Assembly: GCA_016839845.1 (NCBI GenBank)
Contig: JAEOTL010000040.1
Span: forward strand, 1-18,967
Direction: 5' to 3'
Source: Promethearchaeota archaeon
GTDB taxonomy: Archaea; Asgardarchaeota; Lokiarchaeia; Sigynarchaeales; SOKP01
DNA length: 18,967 bases
The notes beneath the pieces are model-generated. The model was not told the origin of the DNA. It saw only the letters and a list, made by a program, of their open reading frames with translations, and searched no databases. The position numbers and the translations under genes were made by a program. Positions 1 to 8,242 of this stretch are shown piece by piece (the stretch's first letter is position 1; each line of letters begins with the position of its first letter).

Positions 1-119
1 ATTAAAACTTTTTAGAAAAACTAATAAAAGGAAACATTGAAGAATGGACTGATTTGAGTTTGTTTTATGATTTACCTCTTTTTTACTATTCAATTATTGT
101 CTTTAAAAAGATTTAATTC
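1..119. other. Intergenic edge sequence
   Basis: No supportable gene. On the + strand an open run of 36 codons lies between TAA at 3-5 and TAA at 114-116. Its composition is protein-like, but it has no start codon and is closed off upstream by the stop at 3-5. It could be the broken tail of a gene outside the window, or chance in AT-rich DNA. On the other strand it is simply the region downstream of fdhD. Confidence 0.4.
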
Positions 120-935
120 TTAAACATTTATTCTTTCGGGGTGAGTATATATATTCAATCTACTACCTCGAGCAAATCCTATTAAAGTAATTCCATAAGC
201 AAACGCTAATTTAATACCAGATTCTATTGCTGCAGAAAAGGAAGCAACTATAGGTATTTTTGCTCTTATTGCTTTTAAAACTGAGTCGCTTGTTAATCTT
301 CCAGTGGAGGTTAAAAATACTTCTTCAAAACTTAGATTTTGAATAAGCATATCACCAATTACTTTATCAATCGCATTATGCCTTCCAATATCTTCTTTAA
401 CACTTAATAGATTTCCTTTAAGATCAAAAATAGCAGCACCGTGACAACCCCCAGTTTCTCGATATAATGGTGTAGCCACTTGCATTTTTTTTATGGCAGA
501 AAATATGATCTTTGATTGAATATTAATTTTATCTTCAAACCACAGTTTCTCTTTGACTTTTGCCTCATCTAATCGTTTTTTAATTAAATTTCGCCAAGGT
601 GAGGGGATACCACATGATGTATCAACAACTCTACTTACGGGATTCATATTTATATTATTACTATCAAAATCAATTGAATCTTGTAATGTTACAAATACTT
701 CATTCTCTAATTCTGAGATCTTGATATGCTTAATATCATTGGAAGAATCGATTAGTCCAATGGAATATAAGAATCCCACTGCTAATTCCTTAAGATCTTT
801 TGGTAAACAAATGATATTTACCAAAGGTTCAGAATTGACATATAAATCAATAGGCTTTTCAACTAAAACTATATCTTCAATCCTGTTTTTTTCATTCTTT
901 ATTATTTTAGTAATATTTATTTTCCGTTTGAACAA
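120..935 (-). CDS. fdhD: FdhD family sulfurtransferase, maturation of Mo/W-bis-pterin formate-type dehydrogenases
   Basis: A cytoplasmic protein of 271 residues, normal for FdhD. The family passes sulfur from a cysteine desulfurase to the molybdenum or tungsten bis-pterin cofactor, giving formate dehydrogenase its sulfido ligand. Family signatures visible here are TGGCHGAAIF (161-170), EDIGRHNAIDKVIG (181-194), a TSTGRLTSD segment (209-217) and a C-terminal GFARGSRLNIYTHPERI. The start is a TTG at 935, preceded by AAAGGTTA about 6 nt upstream; no better ATG exists. One oddity: the cysteine motif reads S-C108-G-I-P, so only the first cysteine of the CxxC known from the E. coli protein is kept. 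It is on the same strand as the fwd operon, two genes away. Because FwdB is a formate-dehydrogenase-like W/Mo subunit, I infer it serves that enzyme, but another formate dehydrogenase elsewhere is possible. Confidence 0.93.
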   Translation of the reverse strand: MFKRKINITKIIKNEKNRIEDIVLVEKPIDLYVNSEPLVNIICLPKDLKELAVGFLYSIGLIDSSNDIKHIKISELENEVFVTLQDSIDFDSNNINMNPVSRVVDTSCGIPSPWRNLIKKRLDEAKVKEKLWFEDKINIQSKIIFSAIKKMQVATPLYRETGGCHGAAIFDLKGNLLSVKEDIGRHNAIDKVIGDMLIQNLSFEEVFLTSTGRLTSDSVLKAIRAKIPIVASFSAAIESGIKLAFAYGITLIGFARGSRLNIYTHPERINV

Positions 936-1070
936 GCTTTTAACCTTTATACAGATAATACTTGAGAAACTGACTAAATGAAATATTAATACATTTGTTT
1001 TAAAGAAATTCTCTATCTATTATAAAATTCTTTTAATTAGACTTGAAAAATAGAAAAAAGAAAAAATGAT

Positions 1071-4046
1071 TTATTTAGATTTTATCTTCTTGTTCTTGAA
1101 TATTATTAAAGTGCTAACAAACGCGATTCCTAGCAATATCAATGTATTATATCCAGAAATTTCGGGTATCCCGCCAGGAATATTAATGGTAACATGTACA
1201 TTATTAGACAATCTATTACCATATTGATTATGAGCAACAACCACAAAATAATAATCACCATTTAACAATCCTGAAACTGCAAATGGGGATGTTGCTGTCT
1301 GATCAACTAGTAATGAAATGCTAGTGTCAATAATAGTAATTGGGGCATTATCCATATATAGTGAATAATTGTCAGCTCCATCAGAAGTTGTCCAACTTAG
1401 ATTAAAGAACCCATCGTTGTCAGGAAAATCCGCGTCAGTACTTAAAACAAAGGAAGATGGTGGTGTTGGCTCTATTTGAACAGTTATTTGAATATTGTTA
1501 GATAAAGTATCACCATATTGATTATGTGCTACAACAATATAATAATAAGTTCCATTAGGTAATCCTGAAATCAGGTATGGTGATGTGGTACTTTGATCAG
1601 CTATTAAAGTTATACTTCCATTTATTTCTGTAATCAGACTAACATACCCGTAAACAGAATAAGAATTTGCTCCACTCGAAACGTTCCAAATCAAATTAAA
1701 ATTACCGTCTATATCAGGTGTACCAGCATCACTCGATAATGCAACATCTCCTGGTAATAGTAGAGGTCCCTTATAGCGAAAGTTAGCAAAAAAGAGGTCT
1801 CCTCGATTGAAATTCATTTCCCAATCATTCCAAAGGACTCTTCCTTCTTTTGCTTGATACGCATAAATCATAGGATAGAGTTCGTTATGCTCTTTTTCAG
1901 CGATTTTATTTAACCAATATTTTCTTCCCATTTGATCTGAAAACTTTGCTCGATCCACCCAATAATCAATTTCTGTATCATAGTTAAATCCGAAATTCCA
2001 CATCGGCCAATATTCATAATCTGAGCCTACAGGATAATATCCCGTTCGCCATGTTCCTCTATCAGGATCACGATAATTTGCCTCAACCCATCCTAATGGT
2101 CTAGTTGCTGGCATGGCATAATCCATAGACCACGCCGATGCGGACCAGATCGAGGATATTCCATCAAAAGTTAAAGTCCAGTAGGCTCCCACTGTATCCC
2201 AAATAGTTTTACCCTGGGGCATCTTATTATCTGCATCTTGAACTAACGCAATGCCTAGATTATTGACAGCCCTTTCAAATGTATCGGCTAATAATTGATG
2301 GGCATCATCCCAGTAAAAATTAAGTGTAAAAATCGGATCGAAATTTGCAACGCTTTGCCAAGCTGCATCAGTGCTACTTTCGTCGATACCTCTAGCTGCT
2401 AATAGTGCAGAAAAGTTAATTGGCCACCAGGGCTGGGTCAATGAATATTGATCAGTTCCATCGTGTTCAAGTAGAACTTTTCGTGCATGTGTGAGATTAT
2501 AATCTCCTAAAGGTATACTAGAATTATAATAAATATTTTCAACTCCTAACATGCCACCTGCTCTTACTACGCGATCATTCAAATCATTATGTATGAGTGT
2601 GTCATAATCAAATGCATAAGTCAATGCTTCACGTAGTAATCGAGGAATTCCCGCTTGTACCCCTTGTTCGTTAGGATACCATGCTGCGATATTTGAGAAA
2701 TCTAATCCAGGTAATGCTGGATTTCCAAGGATCCAATCGTTTGTTGAATAATTCCACGTTCCATATGGTAACGCTCCCCACCCGTTAAATTCTTTAGCAA
2801 CTCCCCCGCTCCACCAGGTTTCATTTATGCTATTTAAAGTTATCTGGGTAATGTAATCGGAAACACCATATTCAATATAATTAATATCAGGATTAGCCAT
2901 TACAGCATCATAATCTATCGGCATTGGCATAACATCATAGGCATAATCTATAGCATGAGTAAGCAACGCAATGTTTTGAGCATCCCTCCCTAAATCACCA
3001 GGAGGGAATTGAACAAGTTCAACTTGATCTGCATCAAACCAACCATCTACTTCAAGAGCAGTTCTGTTCCAATAATTTATATTTTTCAGCATATAACCCC
3101 AGTCTATTAATTCATCATGTTCTACAAAAATGTACGGACCTGTACCAATAATGTGATCAGGACCAGGATCATCATTATCATAGCCATAGATCCCTGTCTC
3201 AGTATAATCTTGATGATAGGCATGATAGGAAATCTGTGGTGTTGAGACAATCTGAAGCATTTCATCTTCACTCCAACTATTAAATTCAATCCTAATTTTT
3301 CCCCCGGAAGGCAGATCTTCAAATACTTCTACCCATCTGACTATTGGGATCTGGTTAAAGGGAGTAAAATCTATACTACCACTGGAGGGCATTGGATTTT
3401 GCACTTTATTAGCTGGATTCGCAGGGTCACCAATATAATAATAGGAATATTTATCTTCATACTCAGATAAATTCCAAACTGCTGTGAAAAATCGTTCCCA
3501 ATCTTGATAGGAATCCCACCAGGTAGCTCTATTTCTCTGATCAGCCCATCCATTGGCATTACCGGTCAAATTACCACTAATTAAGTAGAGTCTATCAATA
3601 TTCCATTTTGCTACTGTAGCATTCCAATTAGAGCCATCGTGAAATTGAACTCCATTTCGAAGTGTGATATTGATTGCTTTTACACCACCGGAATTATTGA
3701 ACCCTAAAGAATTAGTAAAACCTTCAGGCCAATATTCATATTCCCAAGACGTAGCAAGTTGTGATTTTGGTTCTAGTGAATCATCAGTAAGCCAGAGTAG
3801 CGGTTCAAGACAACCTTTTTTATAATACTCTAAAATATTATAAGTATCTGTTGTTACCGGATCCCAGTTACCACTTACGATTTGTGCGGATACCCCCATT
3901 CTCAAAACGATTGGTTGAGAAAGGGTGGGTTTATTATCTGAAGTAAAATTAGAATGTGTTATTATAGAATATAGTGGGTTTAAAGTTATAGTGGAGACTA
4001 AGAATAGAGTTATTATTAAGATTCTTCGTAATTTAATTATTTTCAC
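1071..4046 (-). CDS. Exported family-5 (peptide/nickel-type) ABC substrate-binding protein with two FN3-like repeats and C-terminal membrane anchor
   Basis: A 991-residue extracellular protein. It has a basic N terminus plus hydrophobic signal segment (about 1-30), then a family-5 extracytoplasmic solute-binding domain from about 45 to 760. Recognisable landmarks are an LEPLLWLTDDSLEPKSQLA-type opening, an IIGTGPYIF motif and a late EHNELYPMIY stretch. Two Ig/FN3-like repeats follow (about 762-857 and 863-955), each ending in YY-hydrophobic-VVAHNQYG. Last comes a tripartite tail: PEISGY, a hydrophobic helix and a lysine-rich end (957-991). Many N-x-S/T sequons suggest N-glycosylation. The usual family has 500-600 residues, so this is unusually long. 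No permease or ATPase gene is adjacent, so the ligand cannot be inferred; peptides are the default guess. The start is given as GTG at 4046, but AGGGTG overlaps it and sits 6 nt before an ATT at 4037, so the exact start is uncertain. Confidence 0.88.
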   Translation of the reverse strand: MKIIKLRRILIITLFLVSTITLNPLYSIITHSNFTSDNKPTLSQPIVLRMGVSAQIVSGNWDPVTTDTYNILEYYKKGCLEPLLWLTDDSLEPKSQLATSWEYEYWPEGFTNSLGFNNSGGVKAINITLRNGVQFHDGSNWNATVAKWNIDRLYLISGNLTGNANGWADQRNRATWWDSYQDWERFFTAVWNLSEYEDKYSYYYIGDPANPANKVQNPMPSSGSIDFTPFNQIPIVRWVEVFEDLPSGGKIRIEFNSWSEDEMLQIVSTPQISYHAYHQDYTETGIYGYDNDDPGPDHIIGTGPYIFVEHDELIDWGYMLKNINYWNRTALEVDGWFDADQVELVQFPPGDLGRDAQNIALLTHAIDYAYDVMPMPIDYDAVMANPDINYIEYGVSDYITQITLNSINETWWSGGVAKEFNGWGALPYGTWNYSTNDWILGNPALPGLDFSNIAAWYPNEQGVQAGIPRLLREALTYAFDYDTLIHNDLNDRVVRAGGMLGVENIYYNSSIPLGDYNLTHARKVLLEHDGTDQYSLTQPWWPINFSALLAARGIDESSTDAAWQSVANFDPIFTLNFYWDDAHQLLADTFERAVNNLGIALVQDADNKMPQGKTIWDTVGAYWTLTFDGISSIWSASAWSMDYAMPATRPLGWVEANYRDPDRGTWRTGYYPVGSDYEYWPMWNFGFNYDTEIDYWVDRAKFSDQMGRKYWLNKIAEKEHNELYPMIYAYQAKEGRVLWNDWEMNFNRGDLFFANFRYKGPLLLPGDVALSSDAGTPDIDGNFNLIWNVSSGANSYSVYGYVSLITEINGSITLIADQSTTSPYLISGLPNGTYYYIVVAHNQYGDTLSNNIQITVQIEPTPPSSFVLSTDADFPDNDGFFNLSWTTSDGADNYSLYMDNAPITIIDTSISLLVDQTATSPFAVSGLLNGDYYFVVVAHNQYGNRLSNNVHVTINIPGGIPEISGYNTLILLGIAFVSTLIIFKNKKIKSK
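1218..1526. repeat. Direct repeat encoding the end of each FN3-like domain
   Basis: The 15-base word ACCATATTGATTATG occurs at 1218-1232 and again at 1512-1526, 294 bases (98 codons) apart, with further similarity on both sides. It encodes the shared AHNQYG segment of the two tandem FN3-like domains, so it reflects internal domain duplication within the gene and not a mobile element. Confidence 0.8.
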
Positions 4047-4188
4047 CCTAGTTTAAATTCTTTTGTTTAAATTGGATATTTATATTACTCACATTTTGTT
4101 TTTCTTTCTATTTAATTGTAACTTTAAATCCAAATCATTAAACAGAAAATAGTGAAAAGTATCGATCTTTCGGTTGGAAATAGTTTTA

Positions 4189-4806
4189 TCAATTATCGAA
4201 ACTGTTTCCGCATTCGTTACAAAAGTTAGCATTTAACGGTAATATGGCACCGCAATTAGGACAATATTTGTCCTCTGAAGGTTCTTGGTCAACAAATTCA
4301 CCTGTTTCAGTTTCTTCAAAGATTTCAGCCTGCTCTTCTTCATCTTCTTTGGCTTCTTTAGGTTTTTTGATAAAAATTCGACCAATTACTGCTATTGTGT
4401 CTCCGATAAATTGAAGTCCAACATTAAACTCAAAAAGACCTTTTAGTCTATTTATATAAGGAACGGAGATTCCTGCTAAATTGGTGATTGTTGAAATAAG
4501 CCAAATGATTAAAGCAAGCAATCCAAAAGTTAATCCTATGCCAACAAGCCACTTTCCAAATCTATAACGTTCAAGCATAATAAATACAGCCCCAACGATT
4601 ACTGCACCCCCTCCTGTGTTAGCAATCCATCTTAAAATTTCAACAAGAATATTTAAAATATTTTTAACCCAATCTAAGTTTGAAGGGATCTGATTTGAAA
4701 TATAGTCGCGTAGAAATTCATAAACTCCAATACTTCCAATGGCAGAACTCACAATCATCATAATTCCGCCAAGTATCAATAAGACTATTCCTACTTTATT
4801 CCTCAT
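4189..4806 (-). CDS. Multi-pass membrane protein with C-terminal zinc ribbon (unknown function)
   Basis: I do not recognise a specific family. The 205-residue protein has a hydrophobic segment at about 5-27, another at about 62-78, a third at about 86-108 and a weaker one at about 127-147. A strongly acidic linker follows (about 148-180), and then a C-terminal zinc ribbon with C182-x2-C185 and C196-x2-C199. Such ribbon-tailed membrane proteins are common in archaea and usually uncharacterised; the ribbon would lie in the cytoplasm and may bind a partner or nucleic acid. The ATG at 4806 has no clear SD, and a TATA-like CCTATAAT lies about 20 nt upstream. It is downstream of fwdC on the same strand with a gap of 118 nt, so co-transcription with fwd is possible but not favoured. 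Confidence 0.75.
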   Translation of the reverse strand: MRNKVGIVLLILGGIMMIVSSAIGSIGVYEFLRDYISNQIPSNLDWVKNILNILVEILRWIANTGGGAVIVGAVFIMLERYRFGKWLVGIGLTFGLLALIIWLISTITNLAGISVPYINRLKGLFEFNVGLQFIGDTIAVIGRIFIKKPKEAKEDEEEQAEIFEETETGEFVDQEPSEDKYCPNCGAILPLNANFCNECGNSFDN

Positions 4807-4857
4807 ACTTTGTCAAACTCATTATAGGTGTTGATCTAGTAATTATCATACATCTAT

Positions 4858-4900
4858 TAAAAATAATAATAATACCAATAAATAAATATAACAAAATTAG
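4858..4900 (-). terminator. Possible T-rich termination region downstream of fwdC
   Basis: On the minus strand this stretch, about 25-65 nt past the fwdC stop, consists of repeated T clusters with little G or C. Such U-tracts are typical of archaeal intrinsic termination. No stem-loop is needed or seen. It would separate the fwd operon from the membrane-protein gene, but AT-rich intergenic DNA can look like this by chance. Confidence 0.25.
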
Positions 4901-4924
4901 ATCGAAAATAAGCAGTTTTTAGTC

Positions 4925-5776
4925 TTATGCGGCAACAAAAAGTCTGCCATTAGAGCTATTTGAGATTTTTTCAGTTTTTTTGTCAATCTTAGAATGATTT
5001 TTTTCTACGGAATGATCTCCGCTATATTCAACAAATACTCCCTTAATAATTTCCCCGTTCATCAATTCTATTTCCTTTACTTTACCAATTTTTTTGTAGG
5101 AAGGTAAAATTCTCGATACTTTTCCTTTAACTATGATTGTTCCTCGTACTTGATCTGCCCCTATACATCGATCACAGTCACCTTCAACAATGATAGTGCC
5201 ACCATGACCATGGATACCTAAAAATGACCCAGCACTTCCACAAATTAAAGTCGGAAACCTCTTTCCAGGTTTTGAACCAGTTACCCATGTTAAAGCTTCA
5301 TCCCCTACTTTACCATGGACTTTAATAGTTCCATTTTGCATTCCTTTCCAAAACCCTCTATATGCAGCACCAACATAATGTCCGGAATCTCCCGTAATCT
5401 CTAACTCACCACCATTTAACATCGCACCAGCCCAATCATCAGCATTCCCATTTACTAGTATTTTGCCACCAGTCATATTATTTCCTACGTGCATCCCTAC
5501 ATCACCGTTAATGATTATCTCCCCTCCCGTCATTTTTTCACCAATTCGTTTAACTTTTGAGAGGTTCCCGTCAATAATGATTTTAATATCATTCACTTCT
5601 TCTCCTTTTCCCTTAACATCAAAAAAATTCCCTATAGTTTTTTCCTCATTGCCATGATAGACTATTAGGTTTTTGATTTCCGTTTCTGTTTTCCCAGCAA
5701 ATTTATCAGGGGATATAGTTTCCGCTTCTAATGGAAAAGTTGGTTCTACCTTGAGTTTTAGTTTGATCTCTCCCAT
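4925..5776 (-). CDS. fwdC: Formylmethanofuran dehydrogenase subunit C
   Basis: The 283-residue scaffold subunit of the Fwd complex, which reduces CO2 to formate and supports formyl transfer to methanofuran. The protein is a series of short strands with repeated G-x-x-x-G/NG turns, from about residue 75 to 225 (for example MTGGEIIINGDVGMHVGNNM and TIIVEGDCDRCIGADQVRG). This is the right-handed beta-helix fold shared with the C-terminal domain of glutamate synthase. The length is close to the usual 260-280, with a short polar tail (about 250-283) that looks extra. The ATG is preceded by AAGGTGA about 7 nt upstream, and the fwdB stop lies 3 nt before it, so translation is coupled. It is the last gene of the operon; in methanogens fwdA is often its neighbour, but none is here. 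Confidence 0.95.
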   Translation of the reverse strand: MGEIKLKLKVEPTFPLEAETISPDKFAGKTETEIKNLIVYHGNEEKTIGNFFDVKGKGEEVNDIKIIIDGNLSKVKRIGEKMTGGEIIINGDVGMHVGNNMTGGKILVNGNADDWAGAMLNGGELEITGDSGHYVGAAYRGFWKGMQNGTIKVHGKVGDEALTWVTGSKPGKRFPTLICGSAGSFLGIHGHGGTIIVEGDCDRCIGADQVRGTIIVKGKVSRILPSYKKIGKVKEIELMNGEIIKGVFVEYSGDHSVEKNHSKIDKKTEKISNSSNGRLFVAA

Positions 5777-5779
5777 AGT

Positions 5780-7105
5780 TTATTCACCTTTTTTTTTCTT
5801 TACAACTTCAATTAGCCTTTCTAATATATCCTTATCAGTCAAACATTCTCCAGGTGCTTCTTTAACCTTTCTTAATCTAAGAGGAACACTGTCCATCCGG
5901 TAAGCTGTCCCTTCACACTCGATCCCTGCTATCGCAGGAGGTAATATAACATCAGAATTTACGGAAGTAGGTGTATGGTGTGGTTCAATCGCGATTAATG
6001 GATGTTTGAACATATTCCTTACGGCTGCAGCAGGAAAATTACTCGCAGGATCGGATGCCACGATCAAGGAAGCATCTATTCCATCTCTCATTAATAAATC
6101 TACAGAAGAAAACTCTCCCGGATTATAGCGAGGATACCCTTTTGAAAAATCAATAGAATATGAATATCCCGTTTGCCAAGTAAAAACTTGGTTCGCCCCA
6201 GCAACATTATAATGACCTCGCATAGGAGTTAGTAAAAATTTTGTATGATCATTTAATTCCCTAACCAAACAAATAGCCGCATCAATATTTCTATGGTGAG
6301 ATAATGATTGAGTTAATCCCATTCCAAAAAAAATTACGCCAAAATTACAAGATTTTAAAGTATCAACCAATTTTACAATATCTTCCATTGGAACCCCAGA
6401 AACTTCCTGAGAGTCTAGCTCAACACCCCTTAATATCGCTCTCATTGCGTTTAATAACTCATAATCTTCATTTGGATTTACTTGTACAAATTGATCTGCA
6501 ATTTGGGCAGTATGTGTGTTCCGGGGATCGACAACTATTATTGTTCTATCATTTCGACCATCTTTTCTGAAGTATCCTCTTACAAACTCACTATATCTCC
6601 CAATATGCCGGGGATGAGCATGAACGGGATTACAACCCCAAAAAACTACAAGGTCTGCTCTATTCTTATATTCACCTAAAGTTGATGTAGGAGCTCCCAC
6701 ATCTTGAATCGCTAACAAGGATGGTCCATGACAAACAGAAGCAGTATTATCTAAGATACTACCTAAGATTTCTGCCAACTCCACTCCTTTACCTTGAGCA
6801 TCACACTCTGTACTTGAAAAACCGTACAGTAATGGTCTTTTGGCTTTCACTAAAATATCAGCAGCTTTATCTAGTGCTTCTTCCCATGAAACTTCTTTAT
6901 AAGAACCATTATCCTTAATTAATGGTTTATCATATCTATGTTCACTTGGATTTGAGGAAAAGAACTTTTTTACTCCAATTTGGCACCCATTTCTTACTTC
7001 TATGACTTTCTGATCAGTAATATCAACATCTACTTCTAAATCATCGCACAAAGTGCCACAAAATGGACAGATCACATCGGTGATTGATTCTATTTTTTTA
7101 ACCAT
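5780..7105 (-). CDS. fwdB: Formylmethanofuran dehydrogenase subunit B (catalytic Mo/W-bis-pterin subunit)
   Basis: The 441-residue catalytic subunit, homologous to formate dehydrogenases, which reversibly reduces CO2 to formate at a W or Mo bis-pterin centre. A [4Fe-4S] site is formed by C13-x2-C16-x3-C20 and C41. The metal ligand falls in S-V-C125-H-G-P-S, the position occupied by Cys or Sec in methanogen FwdB; here it is an ordinary Cys codon. The following His126 matches the active-site His of the family. Length and order agree with normal FwdB. The ATG at 7105 follows AAAGGAGG by 7 nt and lies 2 nt after the fwdD stop. The tungsten or molybdenum form cannot be decided from sequence. Confidence 0.95.
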   Translation of the reverse strand: MVKKIESITDVICPFCGTLCDDLEVDVDITDQKVIEVRNGCQIGVKKFFSSNPSEHRYDKPLIKDNGSYKEVSWEEALDKAADILVKAKRPLLYGFSSTECDAQGKGVELAEILGSILDNTASVCHGPSLLAIQDVGAPTSTLGEYKNRADLVVFWGCNPVHAHPRHIGRYSEFVRGYFRKDGRNDRTIIVVDPRNTHTAQIADQFVQVNPNEDYELLNAMRAILRGVELDSQEVSGVPMEDIVKLVDTLKSCNFGVIFFGMGLTQSLSHHRNIDAAICLVRELNDHTKFLLTPMRGHYNVAGANQVFTWQTGYSYSIDFSKGYPRYNPGEFSSVDLLMRDGIDASLIVASDPASNFPAAAVRNMFKHPLIAIEPHHTPTSVNSDVILPPAIAGIECEGTAYRMDSVPLRLRKVKEAPGECLTDKDILERLIEVVKKKKGE

Positions 7106-7107
7106 TT

Positions 7108-7503
7108 TTATGCCTCCTTTAATGTATTGATTAATTCCACAGCACCTAATACTTTACCATTTGGAATTGCCTCAACTGTGGCTTTCATTCCTTTATAAGT
7201 TGGTGTCCCACAGGATTGTGAATCTGGATTTACCACTTGGTTTGCCCAGGGACCCATTGGTATGAAAATTATACCGGGATGAGGTCCTTCTTCAGAAATT
7301 GTTGAATAAACTATCACTTCACCATACTCAGTTGCAACTTTCATTGGAGTTCCCACAAGACAATCTAGTTTCTTAAAGTCATCTTTATCAAAGGCACAAA
7401 TTGCGGCAGCTCTTACATTTTCTCTAGTGTTCTTCCCACCCTCAAGTGCTACTCCTTGACTAATTGTTCGACAAGTAATTAAAATTAAATTATTCATACT
7501 CAT
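7108..7503 (-). CDS. fwdD: Formylmethanofuran dehydrogenase subunit D (molybdopterin dinucleotide-binding)
   Basis: A small subunit equal to the C-terminal cofactor-binding domain of larger formate dehydrogenases; in Fwd it is a separate protein that closes over the bis-pterin cofactor bound by FwdB. Signature residues are the GPHPGIIFIPMGPWANQVV segment and the SCGTPTYKG motif that follows it. I place the start at ATG 7503, just after the fwdF stop (7508-7510), because GGAGGAG lies 7 nt before it; this gives 131 residues, the usual size. A longer frame reaching 7530 would overlap fwdF and has no support. An alternative ATG at 7497 is possible. Confidence 0.93.
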   Translation of the reverse strand: MSMNNLILITCRTISQGVALEGGKNTRENVRAAAICAFDKDDFKKLDCLVGTPMKVATEYGEVIVYSTISEEGPHPGIIFIPMGPWANQVVNPDSQSCGTPTYKGMKATVEAIPNGKVLGAVELINTLKEA

Positions 7504-7507
7504 CAGT

Positions 7508-8230
7508 TTACTCCTCCTCTTTAGTTTCACTCCATCGTAGAGTTTTTAATCTTTCTAATAAAGGATCCCAGAACATTTCACTATATTCTCCTGAAGTTTT
7601 CACTTCAATTATTTTCAATTTAACAGCACCAGTAGGACAACCATTATCACATGCCCCACACGCAATACATTCATCAGAATCAACAACGACATTGGCAACT
7701 GATTCCCAACCTTTATCAGATTTTTCTGGGGTGGTTATTGCTCCACTAGGACATACTTCATAACATGTTTGACATCCTCCAGGGCATTCTTCATCTACAA
7801 TGCTAATTTCGGCTTCTGTATATTGTTTAGCAACTCTTTCAATACCATTAAAACTAGTGATCTTTTTTGCTTCAAACTCTAATTTAGGAACAACATGCTC
7901 CTTTACGATTTGAATATTGTCTAATTCAATGGTTTCACCATCTTTTTTAAGCGTTAAAGCACTAAACGGACACATATATACACATGTACCGCAGAATACA
8001 CATGCTTCAGGATCATAAACCTCAGGGATTATGTCTTCTAATGTTGGAAATCGCCGGGATGAGCCAACTGGCCCGCGAGAGATGGCATCTTTTGGACATA
8101 CACGAGCACATGTTCCACATCCAACGCATTTTTCTCTGTTTAATATAAGTTCTAAGCTCTCAGTTAAGAATTGAACTTTAACATGTTCTATTTCTTTACT
8201 AATTGATCTTGAAATTTTCGGAAATGAAAT
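7508..8230 (-). CDS. fwdF: Polyferredoxin subunit of formylmethanofuran dehydrogenase, four [4Fe-4S] modules, ATT start
   Basis: Electron-carrying subunit with four cluster motifs in 240 residues: C35-x2-C38-x2-C41-x3-C45-P, C77-x2-C80-x2-C83-x3-C87-P, C149-x3-C153-x2-C156-x3-C160-P and C188-x2-C191-x2-C194-x3-C198-P. It would pass electrons between FwdG or ferredoxin and FwdB. Methanogen FwdF is longer with about twice the clusters, so this is a short form. The frame is open back to a TGA at 8234-8236, yet contains no ATG, GTG or TTG before the ATG at 7975, which lies inside the second cluster motif. An ATT at 8228-8230 is placed 6 nt after a perfect GAGGTG that overlaps the fwdG stop, so I take ATT as the start. 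The end abuts fwdD. Confidence 0.87.
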   Translation of the reverse strand: MSFPKISRSISKEIEHVKVQFLTESLELILNREKCVGCGTCARVCPKDAISRGPVGSSRRFPTLEDIIPEVYDPEACVFCGTCVYMCPFSALTLKKDGETIELDNIQIVKEHVVPKLEFEAKKITSFNGIERVAKQYTEAEISIVDEECPGGCQTCYEVCPSGAITTPEKSDKGWESVANVVVDSDECIACGACDNGCPTGAVKLKIIEVKTSGEYSEMFWDPLLERLKTLRWSETKEEE

Positions 8231-8236
8231 TTTTCA

Positions 8237-8242
8237 CACCTC
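8237..8242 (-). promoter_or_regulatory. Shine-Dalgarno GAGGTG deciding the ATT start of fwdF
   Basis: The minus strand reads TGAGGTGTGAAAAATT. GAGGTG is an exact match to the archaeal SD core, overlaps the TGA stop of fwdG, and leaves 6 nt before the ATT at 8230. An in-frame TGA between the SD and the ATT rules out a start further upstream. Confidence 0.7.

Noticed and set aside
553..981. Open frame of 142 codons on the + strand
   Set aside because: It lies antisense to fdhD, whose protein is clearly real; its composition is low-complexity and without domains.
4861..4885. AAT/AATA microsatellite-like run
   Set aside because: Short and imperfect in very AT-rich intergenic DNA; no evidence of function beyond a possible terminator on the other strand.
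6731..6733. Possible selenocysteine at the FwdB metal ligand, as in some methanogens
   Set aside because: The codon is an ordinary Cys codon within S-V-C-H-G-P-S; no TGA is present in the frame.
7504..7530. Longer fwdD start at 7530
   Set aside because: It would overlap the end of fwdF and has no SD; the ATG at 7503 has GGAGGAG at the right distance.
8234..8236. In-frame TGA before fwdF read as selenocysteine or an assembly error
   Set aside because: The SD lies just upstream of the TGA and the upstream codons overlap fwdG with no homologous extension, so a downstream ATT start explains it more simply.
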